Shown: positions 1 to 9,007 of the stretch, in pieces
Layout: the number at the start of each line of letters is the position of its first letter
How positions within the stretch are numbered: position 1 is the first letter of the stretch
Assembly (NCBI RefSeq): GCF_038050405.1
Contig: NZ_CP150901.1
Location: 1,550,001-1,614,000, forward strand
From: Paraburkholderia sp. IMGN_8
GTDB taxonomy: Bacteria > Pseudomonadota > Gammaproteobacteria > Burkholderiales > Burkholderiaceae
Direction: 5' to 3'
Length of the DNA: 64,000 nt
Notes under the pieces: generated by a model
Databases searched by the model: none
What the model was told of the DNA's origin: nothing
The model's input: only the letters and a program-made list of their open reading frames with translations
Translations under genes and position numbers: made by a program

Positions 1-2
1 TC

Positions 3-857
3 ACCGTATCAATCGGAGAGAAGGTCGAGAAAGGACAGTTGCTCGCGGTCATCGCAAGTACTGACCTCGCTGACCGCAGAAGCGAACTCCTGACTGCGGA
101 GCGTCGGCTCTCGGCTGCACGAACCTCATACGAGCGGGAGAAGACTCTCTGGCAGGAGCGGATTTCCGCTGAGCAGGACTATCTCCAGGTGCAGGTGCAG
201 TTGCGCGAAGCAGAGATTGCCACGCAGAACGCTCGGCAGAAGCTGTCCGCTCTGGGCGCTCCAGTTTCTGCGGGCGCACTGAACCGCTACGAACTGCGCG
301 CACCGTTCACCGGAACAATAGTTGAGAAGCACGCGACACCTGGCGAGGCAATTGCGGCAGATGCGAATGTTTTCGTTGTCTCCGACCTTTCATCCGTGTG
401 GGCCGAGATGGCGGTGCCCGCCCAGCGGCTGAACGATGTTCGAGTCGGCCGCGAAGCAACCGTGAGCGCCACAGCGTTCGAATCGAAATCGAGCGGCCCC
501 ATCGCGTATGTAGGCGCGCTACTGGGAGAACAGACCCGCACGGCACCGGCGCGTGTTGTGCTGCCGAATCCTGACGGCGCGTGGCGTCCGGGCATGTTCG
601 TCAATGTCTCGGTGGACGCGGGCAGACAGCACGTGCCGGTCGCAGTGGCGAGTGACGCACTGCAGGATATCGAAGGTGCGCAGGCAATCTTTGTGTGGTC
701 ACCCAAGGGATTCGTTGCTCAAGCCATCGAGACTGGACGCCGTGATGATCATGTGGTTGAGGTTGTCAAAGGGCTTAAGCCTGGTCAGCAGTATGTCGCG
801 TCCAACAGTTTCGTACTCAAGGCCGAACTCGGGAAAGGCAGTGTTGAGGAAGAGTAG
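3..857 (+). CDS. czcB: Efflux RND periplasmic adaptor subunit, CzcB type (5' truncated by window)
   Basis: This is the membrane-fusion (adaptor) subunit that links an inner-membrane RND metal pump to an outer-membrane channel. The reading frame is open from base 3, so the start and signal peptide lie upstream; about 284 residues are visible. In order they show the end of a first lipoyl half-motif (GEKVEKGQLLAVI), an alpha-helical hairpin rich in Glu, Arg and Gln, the second lipoyl half (RAPFTGTIVEKHATPGE), a beta-barrel domain and a C-terminal membrane-proximal domain. It lies 77 bp upstream of a czcA-type pump on the same strand. No His-rich metal-binding N-terminus can be judged because that end is missing. 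The family call is firm; the metal specificity is inferred from the neighbouring pump. Confidence 0.9.
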   Translation, partial: TVSIGEKVEKGQLLAVIASTDLADRRSELLTAERRLSAARTSYEREKTLWQERISAEQDYLQVQVQLREAEIATQNARQKLSALGAPVSAGALNRYELRAPFTGTIVEKHATPGEAIAADANVFVVSDLSSVWAEMAVPAQRLNDVRVGREATVSATAFESKSSGPIAYVGALLGEQTRTAPARVVLPNPDGAWRPGMFVNVSVDAGRQHVPVAVASDALQDIEGAQAIFVWSPKGFVAQAIETGRRDDHVVEVVKGLKPGQQYVASNSFVLKAELGKGSVEEE

Positions 858-934
858 CTCCAAAGCCCCGAACCTCTGACGACCTGCAGCAGGCAGGTTG
901 CGCACCCCTTACCCGGTTTCATAGGACCATCTCA

Positions 935-3900
935 ATGTTTGAGAGACTGATTCGCTTCGCGATAGCACACCGCTGGCTCGTCATGCTGGCTGTTATCGCT
1001 GTCGCAGCGCTGGGCGTTTACAGCTACCAGAAGCTGCCGATCGATGCCGTGCCGGACATTACCAACGTCCAGGTCCAAATCAACACGTCAGCGCCCGGAT
1101 ATTCGCCGCTTGAGGTCGAGCAGCGCATAACGTATCCGGTAGAGACCGCGATGGCGGGCCTGCCTGATCTGGAACAGACGCGTTCCATCTCGCGCTACGG
1201 TCTGTCCCAGGTAACCGTCATCTTCAAGGACGGGACCGACATCTACTTCGCGCGCCAGCTGGTCAACGAGCGAATTCAGGAAGCAAAGGACAAGCTGCCA
1301 CCTGGCGCCGCGCCTGCGATGGGGCCGACTTCAACCGGGCTCGGCGAGATTTATCTGTGGACAGTCGAAGCTGACGCCGCGGCGCACAAGCCGGATGGGA
1401 CACGCTATACATCCGCGGACCTGCGCGAGCTTCAGGACTGGGTCATCAAGCCCCAGCTCCGCAACGTACCAGGCGTCACCGAGGTCAATTCCATCGGTGG
1501 TTTCGTCAAGGAGTTCCGCGTCGCACCGAATCCGACCAAGCTGATGTCATACGGTTTGACGCTGGCAGACGTGGTTCGCGCGCTCGAGCGTAATAATGAC
1601 AACGTGGGTGCCGGATATATCGAAAAGCGCGGTGAACAATATCTGGTGCGCGTGCCTGGGCAGGCACGCTCGGTCGAGGATATCTCCAATGTGGTGCTGA
1701 CAAACGTCGGCGGCGTACCTGTGCGCGTGAAAGATGTCGGGCAGGTCGATATCGGTCGCGAATTGCGAACGGGCGCGGCGACGGCGAATGGCGAAGAGGT
1801 GGTGCTTGGTACCGTGTTCATGTTGATGGGAGAGAACAGTCGTACCGTCGCGAAGGCTGTCTCAGTCAAGATGGATGATGTCAATCGCACGTTACCTCCG
1901 GGCGTGCGTGCGGTGCCGGTCTACGACCGTACGGTGCTGGTCGAAAAAGCTGTGCAGACGGTGAAGAAGAACCTCCTCGAAGGTGCGGTTCTCGTTATCG
2001 TCATTCTCTTCCTGTTCCTCGGCAACATCCGGGCGGCGCTCATTACCGCGCTCGTTATCCCGCTGTCGATGCTGATGACATTCACCGGGATGGTTAATGC
2101 GAAGGTGAGCGCCAACCTCATGAGCCTCGGGGCGCTCGATTTCGGCATTATTGTGGACGGCGCGGTCGTGATTGTTGAGAACTGCGTGAGACGCCTTGCT
2201 CATGCGCAGACGCTCGCAGGGCGACCATTGAGCCGCGAAGAACGTTTCGCCGAAGTCTTCGGGGCATCGCAGGAGGCGAGGCGCGCCCTCATTTTTGGCC
2301 AGCTCATCATCATGGTCGTCTATCTGCCCATCTTTGCGCTCACGGGCGTCGAGGGCAAGATGTTCCACCCGATGGCGGTTACCGTCGTGATGGCGCTCGC
2401 CGCAGCGATGGTGCTGACGGTCACCTTCATTCCTGCCGCAGTTGCGCTGTTCATCGGTCAGCGCGTTGAAGAAAAGGAAAACTGGCTGATGGGCCGGGCA
2501 CGACGGCTTTATGAGCCCGTGCTCGCCGCGTTCATGACGCGCCCAAAGCGTGTGCTGGTCGGCGCAGTAGTGATTGTCACGCTGACCATGGGGCTGGCGA
2601 CACGACTTGGCAGCGAGTTCATCCCGAGCCTGAACGAGGGCGACCTTGCCGTTGCCGCGCTACGCATTCCCGGCACGAGCCTCTCACAGTCGGTGGACAT
2701 GCAGAAGTCCATCGAGAAGACGCTCAAACAGCGGTTTCCAGAAATCGACCGTGTTTTCGCACGGACGGGTACGGCAGAAATCGCCGCAGACCCGATGCCA
2801 CCAAACCTGTCCGACGGTTACGTCATGCTAAAACCGACAGACAAGTGGCCCGACCCGAACAAGTCGCGTGACCAGCTCGTGCAGGAAATTGAGGCCGCGC
2901 TCGCGGAACTGCCGGGCAATGCGTATGAGTTCTCACAGCCTATCCAGTTGCGTTTTAACGAGTTGATTTCGGGCGTGCGTAGCGACGTGGCAGTCAAAGT
3001 GTTCGGCGACGACATGGCCGTGCTCAATGGAACCGGCGAGAAGATTGCGGCGGCGCTTCAAAAAGTGCCAGGTGCGTCGGAGGTTAAGGTCGAGCAGACC
3101 ACCGGATTGCCGGTTCTTACCATCAACCTGGACCGCGACAAACTCGCACGGTACGGCGTGACAGTAGGAGACATTCAGGACACGGTTGCAGCTGCTGTCG
3201 GTGGGCAGAAAGCGGGCACGCTGTTTCAGGGGGACCGGCGATTTGATATCGTGGTCCGGTTGCGGGACGAGCTTCGCTCGGATATCGAGGCGATTAAGCG
3301 GCTGCCGATTGCGTTACCATTTTCGCCGCAAGGCGTCGCGAGCGGCCCGGTGGTCCAGGCGCCGTACGTCCCGCTTGCGGAGCTGGCGACGGTCGAGGTT
3401 GCCCCGGGCCCCAATCAAATCAGCCGGGAGGACGGCAAGCGGCGCGTGGTCGTGAGCGCGAATGTGCGCGGCCGTGACGTGGGCTCGTTCGTCGCGGATG
3501 CGCGCGAGAAGATTCAACAGGACGTTCAGGTTCCCTCGGGTTACTGGTTGTCGTGGGGTGGACAGTTCGAGCAATTGCAGAGCGCGAGTGAGAGATTGAA
3601 ACTCGTCGTCCCGCTCGCGCTCTTCATGGTGTTCGTCCTCCTTTTCATCATGTTCAATAATGTGAAGGACGGCTTGCTGGTGTTCACGGGTATCCCGTTC
3701 GCACTGAGTGGCGGAGTGCTGTCGCTATGGATGAGGGGCATCCCACTGTCCATCACCGCCGCCGTCGGGTTCATCGCGCTGTCAGGCGTCGCCGTACTGA
3801 ACGGGCTCGTCATGATTTCCTTTATCCGTAATCTGCGCGGGGAAGGTGTGCAACTGGATGTGGCTGTTCGCGACGGAGCGGTGACGCGGCTCCGGCCGGT

Positions 3901-4156
3901 ATTGATGACTGCGCTGGTGGCGTCGCTTGGCTTTTTGCCGATGGCATTCGCGACGGGCACAGGCTCGGAAGTGCAGCGCCCGCTGGCGACAGTTGTAATT
4001 GGTGGCATCCTGTCGTCGACGGCTCTGACATTGCTGGTTCTTCCTGTCCTGTATCGGGTCGCCCATTCAGCGTCGTTTCGTTCCGTCGTTATGGACGGGT
4101 TGGTAAAACGGGCGTCAGGTCGGCTACTGCGCTGGTTCGGTATTCCTTCGAGGTAG
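935..4156 (+). CDS. czcA: Heavy-metal efflux RND transporter, CzcA type (HME family)
   Basis: This is the proton-driven inner-membrane pump of a tripartite divalent-cation efflux system. At 1073 residues it is full length for the HME-RND family (about 1030-1070). A first membrane helix follows the start (MFERLIRFAIAHRWLVML), then the DAVPDITNVQVQ motif of RND porter domains. The helix-4 signature reads DFGIIVDGAVVIVEN, placing acidic residues at Asp402, Asp408 and Glu415. These are the numbers known for proton relay in Cupriavidus CzcA, and the signature is the Zn/Co/Cd class and not the Cu/Ag class. The second half repeats the fold (VALFMVFVLLFIMFNNVKDG). A two-component system follows after 6 bp, which suggests metal-responsive control. 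No czcC outer-membrane gene lies downstream; it may be upstream of the window. Confidence 0.96.
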   Translation: MFERLIRFAIAHRWLVMLAVIAVAALGVYSYQKLPIDAVPDITNVQVQINTSAPGYSPLEVEQRITYPVETAMAGLPDLEQTRSISRYGLSQVTVIFKDGTDIYFARQLVNERIQEAKDKLPPGAAPAMGPTSTGLGEIYLWTVEADAAAHKPDGTRYTSADLRELQDWVIKPQLRNVPGVTEVNSIGGFVKEFRVAPNPTKLMSYGLTLADVVRALERNNDNVGAGYIEKRGEQYLVRVPGQARSVEDISNVVLTNVGGVPVRVKDVGQVDIGRELRTGAATANGEEVVLGTVFMLMGENSRTVAKAVSVKMDDVNRTLPPGVRAVPVYDRTVLVEKAVQTVKKNLLEGAVLVIVILFLFLGNIRAALITALVIPLSMLMTFTGMVNAKVSANLMSLGALDFGIIVDGAVVIVENCVRRLAHAQTLAGRPLSREERFAEVFGASQEARRALIFGQLIIMVVYLPIFALTGVEGKMFHPMAVTVVMALAAAMVLTVTFIPAAVALFIGQRVEEKENWLMGRARRLYEPVLAAFMTRPKRVLVGAVVIVTLTMGLATRLGSEFIPSLNEGDLAVAALRIPGTSLSQSVDMQKSIEKTLKQRFPEIDRVFARTGTAEIAADPMPPNLSDGYVMLKPTDKWPDPNKSRDQLVQEIEAALAELPGNAYEFSQPIQLRFNELISGVRSDVAVKVFGDDMAVLNGTGEKIAAALQKVPGASEVKVEQTTGLPVLTINLDRDKLARYGVTVGDIQDTVAAAVGGQKAGTLFQGDRRFDIVVRLRDELRSDIEAIKRLPIALPFSPQGVASGPVVQAPYVPLAELATVEVAPGPNQISREDGKRRVVVSANVRGRDVGSFVADAREKIQQDVQVPSGYWLSWGGQFEQLQSASERLKLVVPLALFMVFVLLFIMFNNVKDGLLVFTGIPFALSGGVLSLWMRGIPLSITAAVGFIALSGVAVLNGLVMISFIRNLRGEGVQLDVAVRDGAVTRLRPVLMTALVASLGFLPMAFATGTGSEVQRPLATVVIGGILSSTALTLLVLPVLYRVAHSASFRSVVMDGLVKRASGRLLRWFGIPSR

Positions 4157-4162
4157 TGTTCA

Positions 4163-4846
4163 ATGCGGATTCTTTTAGTGGAAGATGAGCCGAAGACCGG
4201 TGTCTATCTTCGTAAAGGCCTGGCGGAGGCTGGGTACGTCGTTGACTGGGTCGAAGATGGCATCACCGGCCAGCATCAGGCCGAGACGGAGGACTATGAC
4301 CTCCTCATACTCGACGTGATGCTGCCTGGGCAGGACGGCTGGACTCTGCTGCAAAATCTTCGGCGCTCGAGGTCGACTCCGGTGCTGTTTCTGACGGCGC
4401 GTGACGATGTAGGAGACCGGGTAAAAGGCCTGGAACTCGGGGCAGACGACTACCTTGCGAAGCCGTTTGATTTTGTCGAACTGGTTGCCCGCGTGAGGTC
4501 CATACTCCGCCGCGGAAAGCCGGGTGAGTCGACGATGCTCAAAGTTGCGGACCTCGAACTCGACCTGACGCGGCGCAAGGCCACACGTCAGGGCGATACC
4601 GTTCTATTGACCGCGAAGGAGTTCACATTGCTGTGGCTTCTGATGCGAAAAGAGGGAGAGATTCTGCCCCGCGCGACCATTGCGTCCCAGGTCTGGGATA
4701 TGAATTTCAACAGCGATACCAACGTCGTGGACTCGGCCATCAGGCGGCTCCGTTCAAAGGTTGACGACGCCTACGAACCCAAGCTCATTCATACAGTGAG
4801 GGGGATGGGGTACGTGCTCGAAGTGAGAGGCAGTGGGAATTGTTAA
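4163..4846 (+). CDS. OmpR/PhoB-family response regulator of heavy-metal type (IrlR/CzcR/CusR-like)
   Basis: This is a DNA-binding response regulator, probably controlling the adjacent efflux genes. The 227 residues hold an N-terminal receiver domain with acidic pocket residues Glu7-Asp8, phosphoacceptor Asp51 (ILDVMLPG) and the conserved lysine in the AKPFDF motif. A C-terminal winged helix (about residues 128-222) ends with the typical RGMGYVLE. The gene begins 6 bp after czcA and its last 7 bases overlap the start of the kinase gene, so the pump and two-component genes are probably co-transcribed. Length and motifs match the heavy-metal-response subfamily. The exact inducing metal cannot be read from the sequence. 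Confidence 0.95.
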   Translation: MRILLVEDEPKTGVYLRKGLAEAGYVVDWVEDGITGQHQAETEDYDLLILDVMLPGQDGWTLLQNLRRSRSTPVLFLTARDDVGDRVKGLELGADDYLAKPFDFVELVARVRSILRRGKPGESTMLKVADLELDLTRRKATRQGDTVLLTAKEFTLLWLLMRKEGEILPRATIASQVWDMNFNSDTNVVDSAIRRLRSKVDDAYEPKLIHTVRGMGYVLEVRGSGNC

Positions 4847-6234
4847 AGCGCCTGGTTCCACGAACCCTCCGCGCACGGCTGACTGCGCTCATCATCCTGT
4901 CGACATCGTCGATTCTCGCCGTGAGCGGATTTGCCCTCTATGAAGCACTAAGAAGCCGTATTGAGTCGACATCGGCCGAGCAGATATCTGGCACGATGTC
5001 CTCGCTGCAGGTGCATCTGACCGAGATTCAGACGACAGACGACATTGGCCGCAATGCCGAGATGTGGATAGACCAGTTGCATGGGCATCAGAACATGGAC
5101 CTGGCCATCTATGACATTGCGGGCAATCGCCTGCTGAGCACGGCAGGATTTCGACCATATGCCCCGATTCTGACAACCCGGACGACGCACGCTCCGATGA
5201 GTCTCACACCGGCGCGCTCCAGGCTCCGCTACATGGTTATGACTGTTCCACTCGAGGGGGCGGTCGGGCCGTCAGTTCGCGTCGCGATTCAATATGACGG
5301 GACCAATGACCAGGCTCTTCTGCGGGCGTATGCGTACACAATCGTCATCATCGAAGTGCTCGGTGTGATGCTGGCAGCTGCGTTCGCGTATGGCATCGCA
5401 ATGCTGGGCCTGAGTCCGCTTCGCCGCCTCGTGGCCCGCGCGGAAGAAATGTCGACGAGTCGCCTGGCGCACCCGTTGCCCGAGCTTGATGCATCCGGAG
5501 AACTAAAGGAGTTGGGCCACGCGTTCAACGGCATGCTTGCGCGGCTTGACGAATCGTTCACGCGGTTAAGTCAGTTTTCGTCGAATCTTGCCCATGACAT
5601 GCGAACACCGTTGACCAATCTGCTTGCCGCTGCCCAGGTTGCGTTGTCGCAGACCCGGACCGCTGCAGAGTACAGGGATGTCATTGAATCGAGCATCGAC
5701 GAATATCAACGCCTGTCCAGGATGATTGAGGACATGCTTTTTCTGGCGCGCTCGGAGCAAACCGACGAGCCCCTGTCTGTGCGAAATCTGGATGCTGCCC
5801 ATGAGGCAGAACGCGTCGCCGGCTATTACGAGTCGATGGCGCAGGACGCCGAGGTCACAATTGAGGTGAAGGGAAGCGGTACCGTCTGCGCGGACCTTCT
5901 TCTCTACCAGCGCGCGCTGAGCAACCTGCTATCCAATGCCCTCGCGCACGCCCCGAAAGGGTCGACAATAACGATTGACTGCAGGGAAGAGTCAGACTCG
6001 ACAACGATTGCCGTATCGGACACCGGCCCCGGAATCGGAGCGCAACATCTCACTCGGATATTCGAGCGGTTCTACCGTGTTGACCCGTCCAGGCACAACT
6101 CGGCTTCCGGCACCGGACTTGGGCTGGCCATCGTAAAGTCAATAATGGACAGCCACGGAGGGCGATGCGGCGTGGAGAGCGCGCCTCACGTTCGCACAGC
6201 TTTCTGGTTGCGCTTCCCGCGCCGCGAGTCCTGA
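4840..6234 (+). CDS. Heavy-metal sensor histidine kinase (IrlS/CzcS/CusS-like)
   Basis: This is a membrane sensor kinase, cognate to the preceding regulator. The 464 residues show a first membrane helix (about 13-33, [20 protein letters not shown]), a periplasmic sensor loop, a second helix (about 165-187), a HAMP segment, an H-box with His252 (LAHDMRTPL), an N-box ([12 protein letters not shown]) and G-boxes ([15 protein letters not shown]). The chosen start is TTG at 4840, which overlaps the regulator stop by 7 bases and gives Leu-Lys-Arg as the next residues. No ATG gives a complete first membrane helix, so translational coupling is likely. The length is usual for CusS/IrlS kinases. Confidence 0.94.
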   Translation: MLKRLVPRTLRARLTALIILSTSSILAVSGFALYEALRSRIESTSAEQISGTMSSLQVHLTEIQTTDDIGRNAEMWIDQLHGHQNMDLAIYDIAGNRLLSTAGFRPYAPILTTRTTHAPMSLTPARSRLRYMVMTVPLEGAVGPSVRVAIQYDGTNDQALLRAYAYTIVIIEVLGVMLAAAFAYGIAMLGLSPLRRLVARAEEMSTSRLAHPLPELDASGELKELGHAFNGMLARLDESFTRLSQFSSNLAHDMRTPLTNLLAAAQVALSQTRTAAEYRDVIESSIDEYQRLSRMIEDMLFLARSEQTDEPLSVRNLDAAHEAERVAGYYESMAQDAEVTIEVKGSGTVCADLLLYQRALSNLLSNALAHAPKGSTITIDCREESDSTTIAVSDTGPGIGAQHLTRIFERFYRVDPSRHNSASGTGLGLAIVKSIMDSHGGRCGVESAPHVRTAFWLRFPRRES

Positions 6235-6316
6235 ACCAACCGCACCATTGACGGCGCCGCTGCCCGCCTGTGGCGGACAGTCACCGTGCGCGGAGGCTGA
6301 CGCACATCGCGCCCAG

Positions 6317-6343
6317 GCCGCCGGGCGGCTTTCGTCCGGCGGC
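6317..6343. terminator. GC-rich hairpin between convergent genes, possible bidirectional terminator
   Basis: An 8-bp perfect stem (GCCGCCGG at 6317-6324 with CCGGCGGC at 6336-6343) encloses an 11-base loop. It sits between the end of the sensor kinase gene and the end of the convergent DUF4148 gene. There is no clear T-run, so termination is inferred from position and stem strength only. Confidence 0.4.
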
Positions 6344-6351
6344 GCTCACGT

Positions 6352-6624
6352 TTATCGAGCAGCGAGGCTGTCATGATGGTCGGCCGTTGGCGCAGTTTCG
6401 CCTGCATGCCTCAAAATCGCATGAAGTTCCTTGTTGCGGGCAATAGTGTCAGCGTTCGGCGGGTACTGCGTTTTGCTTACTGGTGTCACGCCGTCATGCT
6501 GAGCCCGAATCAGTTCCTCGCGAACTTGTTCGCGAGACTTGCCTTGCGCCTGCGCCGCCTGGGAAGCTGCGCCAATAGACACTATTGCTGCCACGGAAAG
6601 TGCGAAGAGTTTTGCAGCTTTCAT
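6352..6624 (-). CDS. DUF4148 family small exported protein
   Basis: This 90-residue protein belongs to a family of unknown function that is abundant in Burkholderiaceae. A signal peptide is clear (MKAAKLFALSVAAIVSIGAA, cleavage near AQAQ-GK). The mature part carries the family pattern: SREQVREELIRAQHDGV, then a Pro-Tyr-Pro-Pro segment (TQYPPNADT) and a short helical tail. The ATG at 6624 is preferred over upstream in-frame codons because AAAGGAG lies at the correct distance and the signal peptide starts there. Many family members sit near metal or stress genes. Here it is convergent with the efflux regulators and has its own promoter region. Confidence 0.88.
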   Translation of the reverse strand: MKAAKLFALSVAAIVSIGAASQAAQAQGKSREQVREELIRAQHDGVTPVSKTQYPPNADTIARNKELHAILRHAGETAPTADHHDSLAAR

Positions 6625-7147
6625 TTGAATCTCCTTTGTTACGACCACCGGTTGGCGAGTCAGGCGTCCAGTATGAGTAGCCGACAGTGCGCAATCGTGA
6701 CCGCCACATGGGAAAAATGTCAGATTCGCCGCTCTAACGACCCGCGGTGACGCGCCTGCACGATAAGCCCCTGCGTCTCGGTCAGAGGGTCGAAAGGCCG
6801 TTGTCTTGAACGGACTCTGCCATGCCTAACCTGGCAGCCACGCTGTTTGTGCTTACCTGCCTGCGACGGTTGCTTGCGGGATGAAGCCACGTTCACTTTT
6901 GCAATTGAGTGGAGGTGGGTACGTCCGGGGCTCAAATGAGATTTTCGTCACGTTGGCGTCACGTTGGCGCAGGGCCCGCGGAGCAGGATGCGTTCTCGAT
7001 GTCGTTGCGGTCACTCAACCGCCGACCTTTCCTTCCCGAACCAGCTTGCAGGCCGAGGTGCACTCTTGTGCTGTTCGTTTCGCTGCCCGTCTAACGTGAA
7101 AGCGGTCGCTTGCGGGGAGGCCGTCCGCCTCCACATCATGGTGAAAC
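6625..7147. other. Intergenic stretch with no supported gene
   Basis: About 520 bp lie between the divergent DUF4148 gene and the small lipoprotein gene. Open frames here are short, lack credible ribosome sites and match no family I recognise. It presumably contains the promoters of both flanking genes. I see no tRNA, long repeat or clear terminator. Confidence 0.5.
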
Positions 7148-7381
7148 ATGCGCGTATTCTTGTTGAAATCTCTCTTCGCGGCCGTTATTGTCGCAAGTCT
7201 CGCCGGATGTGCTACGCCCGACAGCAAGCCGATAGTCGCTGGCGACACATCGCCCCGAGTTCAGGAGACGAAGGCGTTGACGGACCTTGCGCCGGGCGAA
7301 CAGGTGGACTATGCCGGCCATCGCTGTGGGAATCCAAACCTGCACGTTAAGACGCACCTGTGTATTTTCCCGCGCCGATAG
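7148..7381 (+). CDS. Small putative lipoprotein, unknown function
   Basis: This 77-residue protein has a classic lipoprotein signal: charged start (MRVFLLKS), hydrophobic core and lipobox LAGC with the modified cysteine at position 21. The mature part is only about 57 residues and includes two further cysteines near the end (RCGNPNLHVKTHLC), which could form a disulfide in the periplasm. It stands alone between the DUF4148 gene and an AT-rich gene. I do not recognise a named family; similar short lipoproteins are common in Burkholderia. The start is supported by the signal peptide more than by the weak ribosome site. Confidence 0.7.
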   Translation: MRVFLLKSLFAAVIVASLAGCATPDSKPIVAGDTSPRVQETKALTDLAPGEQVDYAGHRCGNPNLHVKTHLCIFPRR

Positions 7382-7484
7382 CGATGCCATTCTCGCGTCA
7401 ATAGACACAGTTGTGCGTGAGTAATCGCCAGTGGGCGTTGGCTGTGTGCGATGATTTTTGAACTACACCTTGGGACATGAACGT

Positions 7485-8243
7485 ATGAAGCTCGAATTTT
7501 ACAGGATTACCCAGAAGACGATTTTGGGGTTGGTGCTGGGTATTGTTTCATGCTACACATTTGGCGGCACACCAACCATGAACTGGGAAATAGACTCAAA
7601 AGGGAGTCCAATTACCATTTTAACGTTTGGGTTAACTGTCAACGCGACAGCGAGTCGCGATGAATTTTATTTTGCCAACCAATTCGGATTTACAGGCGGT
7701 GGGGGTATTGGATATATTGGAATGCAGCCCACGGCTTATACGTCGGATGGAGAAATGCAATTTAGAGTTTTATTCAGTAGCTTCCGAAAAGGAACGGTAC
7801 CGTTGTATCCGAGTTGCAAAGGTGGCGCTGACGGCTCCACGGATGGAGCCACGTGTCGTATCTATGTTCCGGCGACTTTGGGGGCCTTGTACAAGCTAGA
7901 TGTCAAAAAAGATGGGAATGTTTTGACGGGAACTGTTACAAACACGAAAACAGGTCGGGTGGATGTAATTGGAAAGTGGTCAGTAGATAATGAGGCCGGT
8001 AATTTGTCTCGAAACCAGGTTTCTTGGGTCGAAAACTATCTTATGAATAATTCGTCGTTTAAACTGACGTGCGATGTTGATGGTTGGCCATACTATGAGG
8101 TGAAATTTTCAAACCCTGTAGCCAATGGTGGGACTTTGGCCGGACAGATTTCCGAGCCCGATCAAGGCTCGACAGCATGCCCTGGCGCACTAGTTTGGGT
8201 TCACGATTCAACGGGCACTCTGCTGCAGGGGGGGTATAGATAA
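7485..8243 (+). CDS. AT-rich secreted protein with DUF3472-like segment, unknown function
   Basis: The ATG at 7485 gives 252 residues; a TTG at 7458 would add nine. An N-terminal hydrophobic stretch (KTILGLVLGIVSCYTFGG) suggests export. The segment around residues 55-100 (FYFANQFGFTGGGGIGYIGM, then FRVLFSSF) resembles the DUF3472 pattern of an aromatic-rich strand, Gly-rich GYxG(M/L)Q and FSxW. Cys residues in the second half (YPSCKGG, ATCR, LTCDVDG, STACPG) could pair. Base composition is clearly more A+T rich than all neighbours, with many AAA, GAT and TTT codons, suggesting horizontal acquisition. Its TAA stop is directly followed by the left end of an IS6-family remnant. The DUF3472 link is a by-eye similarity; the function is unknown. 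Confidence 0.7.
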   Translation: MKLEFYRITQKTILGLVLGIVSCYTFGGTPTMNWEIDSKGSPITILTFGLTVNATASRDEFYFANQFGFTGGGGIGYIGMQPTAYTSDGEMQFRVLFSSFRKGTVPLYPSCKGGADGSTDGATCRIYVPATLGALYKLDVKKDGNVLTGTVTNTKTGRVDVIGKWSVDNEAGNLSRNQVSWVENYLMNNSSFKLTCDVDGWPYYEVKFSNPVANGGTLAGQISEPDQGSTACPGALVWVHDSTGTLLQGGYR

Positions 8244-8832
8244 GGTTTTGTCGCAATAAGGAAGGCAAGTCAAACAAATGTCGGTATGGTAAGGACTACT
8301 CACGCGACCAACGAGTAGAACTGCTGCGCGGGAGTTTGCGCGATGCCACTGTCTTTCATCTGGCCTTTGACGATCATGTGCATGAACTCGATGCCGCCCA
8401 GAATGATGCGTGCACAACGGAAATTCTTGAAGCCCAGCATCGGTCGGGTGCGATGCTTGATGGCACGGTGGTCCTGGTCGACGACGTTGTTCAGATACTT
8501 CTTCTGGCGGATCCTGATCGGCGCCTCACATTCAGCGTTCAGCGTTGAGCGCCTGTAGCGCCGCCAGATTTGATCCGCTTTTATCAATCGTCACGGTCTC
8601 CGGCTCGCCGTTCTGGGCAATCGCCTTCTCGAAGTAGCACCGGGCCGCAACCTTGTCACGATGGGCTCGCAGCAGGAAATCGATCGTGTTGCCAGCTTGG
8701 TCAGCATCACATCGAGCGGATAGTGCAGACGCTTGAGCACCTTCGCCACAGCCGGATTCAGGTTCTGCTTCATCGATCAGATCGTTCGTTCTCGGGACTT
8801 CAGCATAGCAGGTCCCTTATTGCGACAAAGCC
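8244..8832 (-). mobile_element. IS6-family insertion sequence remnant with both terminal inverted repeats
   Basis: The ends are an 18-bp inverted repeat, 8244-8261 (GGTTTTGTCGCAATAAGG) and 8815-8832, with one mismatch. The element is about 590 bp, much shorter than the 800-900 bp usual for the family, because the transposase gene has lost an internal piece. The 8-bp flanks (8236-8243 and 8833-8840) do not match, so no target duplication is visible. This suggests a later rearrangement or recombination between copies. It separates the AT-rich gene from the catabolic cluster that starts at 9008. Confidence 0.85.
8300..8773 (-). pseudogene. IS6-family DDE transposase, internally deleted and frameshifted
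   Basis: The reverse strand starts with an intact N-terminus (MKQNLNPAVAKVLKRLHYPL, then DVMLT) and jumps near 8698-8702 into the later half of the transposase in another frame (NTIDFLLRAHRDKVAARCYF). The zinc-finger/HTH region and the first catalytic Asp are deleted. A second lesion is a 7-bp tandem duplication, CAGCGTT at 8533-8539 and 8540-8546, which shifts frame again. The C-terminus is then readable (KKYLNNVVDQDHRAIKHRTR) and contains the catalytic Glu region typical of IS6. With two independent lesions the gene cannot make an active transposase. Confidence 0.88.
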
Positions 8833-9007
8833 CCGAACACTGGACCTGCTCGCCGAGCGTCACGGTTTCCCCAAAGTGCATTGATGAAATAGGCACGCGT
8901 GCTCCATGCATCGAGCTGATTTGCATATCTGAAATGGTCGTTTTGCCGGCGTGTCGAGGCCCTTTAGGATGGCCTGATTTTCTGCCCCTCACGCGAAGCT
9001 CAATATC

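Noticed and set aside
8833..9007. Possible gene fragment between the IS6 remnant and the MFS gene
   Set aside because: Frames are short and show no recognisable family; it is treated as the upstream region of the MFS gene.
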